Source: Pseudomonas orientalis (GTDB taxonomy: Bacteria; Pseudomonadota; Gammaproteobacteria; Pseudomonadales; Pseudomonadaceae). From it: a stretch of DNA of 64,000 nucleotides. Positions 60,665-64,000 of this stretch are shown here, in pieces; position 1 is the first letter of the stretch, and each line of letters starts with the position of its first letter. The DNA lies in the NCBI RefSeq assembly GCF_022807995.1, contig NZ_CP094351.1, positions 3,751,001-3,815,000 on the forward strand. Reading direction: 5' to 3'. Below the pieces are notes generated by a model. It searched no databases. It was not told the origin of the DNA and worked only from the letters and a program-made list of their open reading frames with translations. The translations under genes and the position numbers were made by a program.

Positions 60665-62680
60665 TCAAACAGTCAGCAGGCGCTCGCGCAACTTGCCAAT
60701 CTCATCGCGCGTCTGCGCCGCCGCCTCGAACTCCAGATCCCGCGCCAACTGGTACATCTTCTCTTCCAACTGGCGAATGCGCTTGGTGATCTCACTCGGC
60801 GAGCGCAGTTCGTTCTCGTACTTGGCGCTTTCCTCGGCCGCCTTGGCCATGCCTTTGCGCTTTTTGCTGCGCGAGCCGGGCACGGTGGCGCCTTCCATGA
60901 TGTCGGCCACATCCTTGAACACGCCCTTGGGGGTGATGCCGTGTTCCAGGTTGAACGCAATCTGCTTCTCACGACGACGCTCGGTCTCGCCGATCGCCCG
61001 CTCCATCGAGCCGGTGATGCGGTCCGCATACAGGATCGCCCGGCCGTTGAGGTTTCGCGCCGCGCGGCCGATGGTCTGGATCAGCGAACGCTCGGAGCGC
61101 AGGAAGCCCTCCTTGTCCGCATCCAGGATCGCCACCAGCGATACCTCGGGCATGTCCAGGCCTTCACGCAGCAGGTTGATGCCCACCAGCACATCAAAGG
61201 TGCCCAGGCGCAGATCGCGAATGATTTCCACGCGCTCCACGGTGTCGATGTCCGAGTGCAGGTAGCGCACGCGCACGCCGTGGTCGGCCAGGTAATCGGT
61301 CAAGTCTTCGGACATGCGCTTGGTGAGGGTGGTGACCAGCACCCGCTCTTCCAGGGCCACGCGCTTGTTGATCTCCGACAGCAGGTCGTCGACCTGGGTC
61401 AGCGCCGGGCGGATTTCTATCTGCGGGTCCACCAGGCCGGTCGGTCGCACCAACTGCTCGATCACCCGACCGGCGTGTTCGGCCTCGTAGTTGCCGGGCG
61501 TGGCGGAGACAAAGATGGTCTGCGGGCTGATGGCCTCCCATTCGTCGAAACGCATCGGTCGGTTGTCCAGCGCCGATGGCAGGCGGAAGCCGTACTCCAC
61601 CAGGGTTTCCTTGCGCGAACGGTCACCCTTATACATCGCGCCCACTTGCGGCACGCTGACGTGGGACTCGTCGATCACCAGCAAGGCATCCGGCGGGAGG
61701 TAGTCGTAGAGGGTCGGTGGCGGCGCCCCGGACTCGCGGCCCGACAGGTAGCGCGAGTAGTTTTCGATGCCGTTGCAGTAGCCCAGCTCCAGGATCATCT
61801 CCAGGTCGAAGCGGGTGCGCTGCTCCAGGCGCTGGGCTTCCACCAGCTTGTTGTTGGCGCGCAGGTATTCCAGGCGCTCGGCCAATTCGACCTTGATACC
61901 CTCGATCGCGCCCATCAGGGTTTCACGCGGGGTCACATAGTGGCTTTTCGGGTAGAAGGTGAAGCGCGGCAGTTTGCGGATCACCTCGCCCGTCAACGGG
62001 TCGAAGGCCGACAGGCTTTCGACTTCATCGTCGAACAGCTCGATGCGGATCGCTTCCAGGTCGGATTCGGCCGGATAGATATCGATCACATCGCCGCGCA
62101 CGCGGAACGTGGCACGGGCAAAGTCCATGTCGTTGCGGGTGTACTGCAAGCTGGTCAGGCGCCGCAGCAGTTCGCGCTGGTCGAGTTTGTCGCCCCGGTC
62201 AACGTGCAGCACCATTTTCAAATAGGTTTCCGGGCTGCCCAGACCGTAGATGCACGACACCGTGGTCACGATGATCGCGTCCTTGCGTTCCAGCAGGGCC
62301 TTGGTCGCCGACAGCCGCATCTGCTCGATATGGTCGTTGATCGACGCATCCTTCTCGATAAAGGTATCGGAGGACGGCACATAGGCTTCGGGCTGGTAGT
62401 AGTCGTAATAGGAAACGAAATACTCCACCGCGTTGTTCGGGAAGAACGCCTTGAACTCGCCGTACAGCTGCGCGGCCAGGGTTTTGTTCGGTGCCAGCAC
62501 CAGGGTCGGGCGATTGATCTGCGCGATCACGTTGGCGATGCTGAACGTCTTGCCCGAACCGGTCACCCCGAGCAGCGTCTGATGCGCCAGGCCGGCCTCA
62601 ATGCCTTCGACCATCTGGCGAATCGCTTCCGGTTGGTCGCCGGCGGGTTCAAAACGGGTGACGAGCTGGAAATCCGACAT
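60665..62680 (-). CDS. uvrB: Excinuclease ABC subunit B
   Basis: 671 residues. Walker A GVTGSGKTFSIANVIAQI (about 40), beta-hairpin YDYYQPEAYVPSSDTFIEKD, Walker B LLVIDESHVSVPQ, helicase motif VI QTIGRAARNLNGRAILY, and a C-terminal UVR domain (IRQLEEKMYQLARDLEFEAA). Damage-verifying helicase of nucleotide excision repair. No LexA box seen in the 340-bp upstream region. Confidence 0.98.
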   Translation of the reverse strand: MSDFQLVTRFEPAGDQPEAIRQMVEGIEAGLAHQTLLGVTGSGKTFSIANVIAQINRPTLVLAPNKTLAAQLYGEFKAFFPNNAVEYFVSYYDYYQPEAYVPSSDTFIEKDASINDHIEQMRLSATKALLERKDAIIVTTVSCIYGLGSPETYLKMVLHVDRGDKLDQRELLRRLTSLQYTRNDMDFARATFRVRGDVIDIYPAESDLEAIRIELFDDEVESLSAFDPLTGEVIRKLPRFTFYPKSHYVTPRETLMGAIEGIKVELAERLEYLRANNKLVEAQRLEQRTRFDLEMILELGYCNGIENYSRYLSGRESGAPPPTLYDYLPPDALLVIDESHVSVPQVGAMYKGDRSRKETLVEYGFRLPSALDNRPMRFDEWEAISPQTIFVSATPGNYEAEHAGRVIEQLVRPTGLVDPQIEIRPALTQVDDLLSEINKRVALEERVLVTTLTKRMSEDLTDYLADHGVRVRYLHSDIDTVERVEIIRDLRLGTFDVLVGINLLREGLDMPEVSLVAILDADKEGFLRSERSLIQTIGRAARNLNGRAILYADRITGSMERAIGETERRREKQIAFNLEHGITPKGVFKDVADIMEGATVPGSRSKKRKGMAKAAEESAKYENELRSPSEITKRIRQLEEKMYQLARDLEFEAAAQTRDEIGKLRERLLTV

Positions 62681-63022
62681 AACGTACCTCGTGTAGTCAC
62701 CCCAGACTCAACACCGCCAGGGACGAAATAGCTCAGCAACCCACGAATAATCATCGCAGGTTGCAGGAAAAAACCATGATAGCCGTAGTAGTGGTGACGA
62801 AGGTGTCGGGTTTCAAGGCAATCGTCCTACCTGCCGTCCGGGATCAATCTGCAATAAGACTAACGGTCGGCCATTAAACCGAAAAACTTGGTCGAAAAGC
62901 CGTTTCCGCTGTCGCCCTCAGCCGTGATGGCCTCTATACTAGCTCCCCGTTTGTGCACCGCTCTAGTGCAACCGGCTGGAGCGCGACACGTCCCTCCCTT
63001 CCCCCATAGAGCTGCCGCAAAA
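62681..63022. other. Divergent control region between uvrB and the aminotransferase gene
   Basis: 342 bases without a gene. A TATACT at 62935-62940 could be the forward -10 element for the aminotransferase gene, with a weak -35. A GGTTG/CAACC-type short pairing flanks AGTGC near 62965. No CTG-N10-CAG LexA site was found, unlike some uvrB promoters. Confidence 0.4.
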
Positions 63023-64000
63023 ATGAGCCTGTTCTCCGCTGTCGAAATGGCACCACGCGATCCAATCCTGGGCCTCAACGAAGCATTCAACGCCGATACT
63101 CGAACCACCAAGGTCAACCTTGGCGTGGGCGTTTACTGCAACGAGGAGGGGAAGATTCCGCTCTTGCGTGCCGTTGCCGAAGCGGAAGCCATTCGCGTGG
63201 CGCAACACGCCGCCCGTGGCTACTTGCCGATTGACGGCATCGCGGCCTACGACAAGGCCGTGCAAACCCTGCTGTTCGGTGATCAGTCGCCGCTGCTCGA
63301 AGCCGGCCGTGTGGTGACCGTGCAGGCCGTGGGTGGCACGGGCGCGCTGAAACTCGGCGCCGACTTCCTCAAGCAGTTGCTGCCCGACGCCGTGGTTGCC
63401 ATCAGCGACCCAAGCTGGGAAAACCACCGCGCACTGTTCGAAACCGCTGGTTTCCCGGTGCAGAACTACCGCTACTACGACGCCGCCACCCACGACGTAA
63501 ACCGTAGCGGCCTGCTCGACGACCTCAACGCCCTGCCGCCACAGTCCATCGTGGTGTTGCACGCCTGCTGCCACAACCCGACCGGCGTCGACCTGAGCCC
63601 GGCGGACTGGCAGAACGTACTGGACGTGATCAAGGCCAAAAACCTGGTGCCATTCCTTGATATGGCCTACCAGGGCTTCGGCGACGGCATCCACGAAGAC
63701 GCCGCCGCGGTGCGCCTGTTCGCGGAGTCGGGCCTGACCTTCTTTGTGTCCAGCTCGTTCTCCAAGTCGTTCTCCCTGTACGGCGAACGCGTGGGCGCCT
63801 TGTCCATCGTCGGCGACTCCAGGGAAGAAAGCGCGCGCATCCTGTCCCAGGTCAAGCGTGTGATCCGTACCAACTACTCCAACCCGCCGACCCACGGCGC
63901 AGCGATCGTTGCAGCGGTACTGAACAACCCCGAACTGCGCGCCCAGTGGGAAGCCGAACTGGCCGAAATGCGCCTGCGCATTCGCGGCATGCGCGAGCAG
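63023..64000 (+). CDS. tyrB: Aromatic/aspartate aminotransferase, N-terminal part (runs off window)
   Basis: 326 residues visible of about 400. Class I aminotransferase: MSLFSAVEMAPRDPILGLNE, LGVGVYCNEEGKIPLL, GYLPIDGIAAYDKAVQTLLF, ACCHNPTGVDLSPADWQ, DMAYQGFGDG and the PLP-binding Lys in SSSFSKSFSLYGERVGAL. It converts aromatic 2-oxo acids or oxaloacetate to amino acids with glutamate. The ATG at 63023 has only a weak ribosome site (AGAG). tyrB rather than aspC is a judgement from the sequence type. Confidence 0.93.
   Translation, partial: MSLFSAVEMAPRDPILGLNEAFNADTRTTKVNLGVGVYCNEEGKIPLLRAVAEAEAIRVAQHAARGYLPIDGIAAYDKAVQTLLFGDQSPLLEAGRVVTVQAVGGTGALKLGADFLKQLLPDAVVAISDPSWENHRALFETAGFPVQNYRYYDAATHDVNRSGLLDDLNALPPQSIVVLHACCHNPTGVDLSPADWQNVLDVIKAKNLVPFLDMAYQGFGDGIHEDAAAVRLFAESGLTFFVSSSFSKSFSLYGERVGALSIVGDSREESARILSQVKRVIRTNYSNPPTHGAAIVAAVLNNPELRAQWEAELAEMRLRIRGMREQ

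Noticed and set aside
60459..60668. 70-residue N-terminal extension of gltX
   Set aside because: It translates a REPIN and has no resemblance to glutamyl-tRNA synthetases.

Overview
The window is chromosomal DNA of a fluorescent pseudomonad, most likely the Pseudomonas fluorescens group. Evidence: the gene order metZ-purF-cvpA-dedD-folC-accD-trpF-truA-fimV-asd-leuB-leuD-leuC is the one known from Pseudomonas; the 64-residue CsrA-type regulator matches P. fluorescens RsmE as I remember it; DUF1654, DUF2790 and the RsmE-type protein are typical pseudomonad families; and four copies of the GTGGGAGGGGGC-type REP palindrome pair (REPIN) occur. Identifications come from reading the translations; no database search was run.

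Layout. 1-2275: infC (partial) and thrS with a terminator-bearing leader. 2.6-4.3 kb: small secreted protein, cold-shock protein, I78-inhibitor lipoprotein, hypothetical. 4.4-11.5 kb: ribose operon rbsBACRKD plus a periplasmic nucleoside hydrolase, with a RbsR-type palindrome upstream. 11.6-13 kb: periplasmic glutaminase/asparaginase with a sigma-54 promoter and AauR-like sites. 13.1-14.1 kb: SOS box, DUF1654 protein and secreted endonuclease I. 14.1-19.1 kb: SPOR lipoprotein, rsmE, HAD phosphatase, DUF2790 protein with a heavy-metal-type two-component pair, CigR-like protein. 19.2-21.5 kb: pcp-DUF979-DUF969 operon.

22.0-28.15 kb is an accessory island next to tRNA-Val(GAC): a RelBE/Phd-YefM-type toxin-antitoxin pair, small membrane and hypothetical genes, a complete 2.41-kb IS66 element whose 8-bp target duplication contains the start codon of the gene it hit, and a frameshifted membrane-protein gene.

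28.4-49.9 kb: puuB/pauB-type oxidase, tRNA-Asp x2 and tRNA-Val(TAC), SDR, metZ, the purF-fimV block, asd and its catalytically degenerate paralogue, the leu genes and a divergent LysR regulator. 50-53.3 kb: a 1092-residue multi-PAS GGDEF-EAL protein.

53.3-55.7 kb holds the most interesting locus: a candidate HrpL-type box followed by two genes, one encoding a Pro-rich tandem-repeat protein and one a protein with a type-III-secretion-like N-terminus and a papain-like Q/C/H/N pattern. I propose an orphan type III secreted pair.

55.9-64 kb: dusC, thioesterase, TetR with a decayed alpha/beta-hydrolase neighbour, a tandemly duplicated tRNA-Glu/tRNA-Ala array, gltX, uvrB and the start of an aromatic/aspartate aminotransferase gene.
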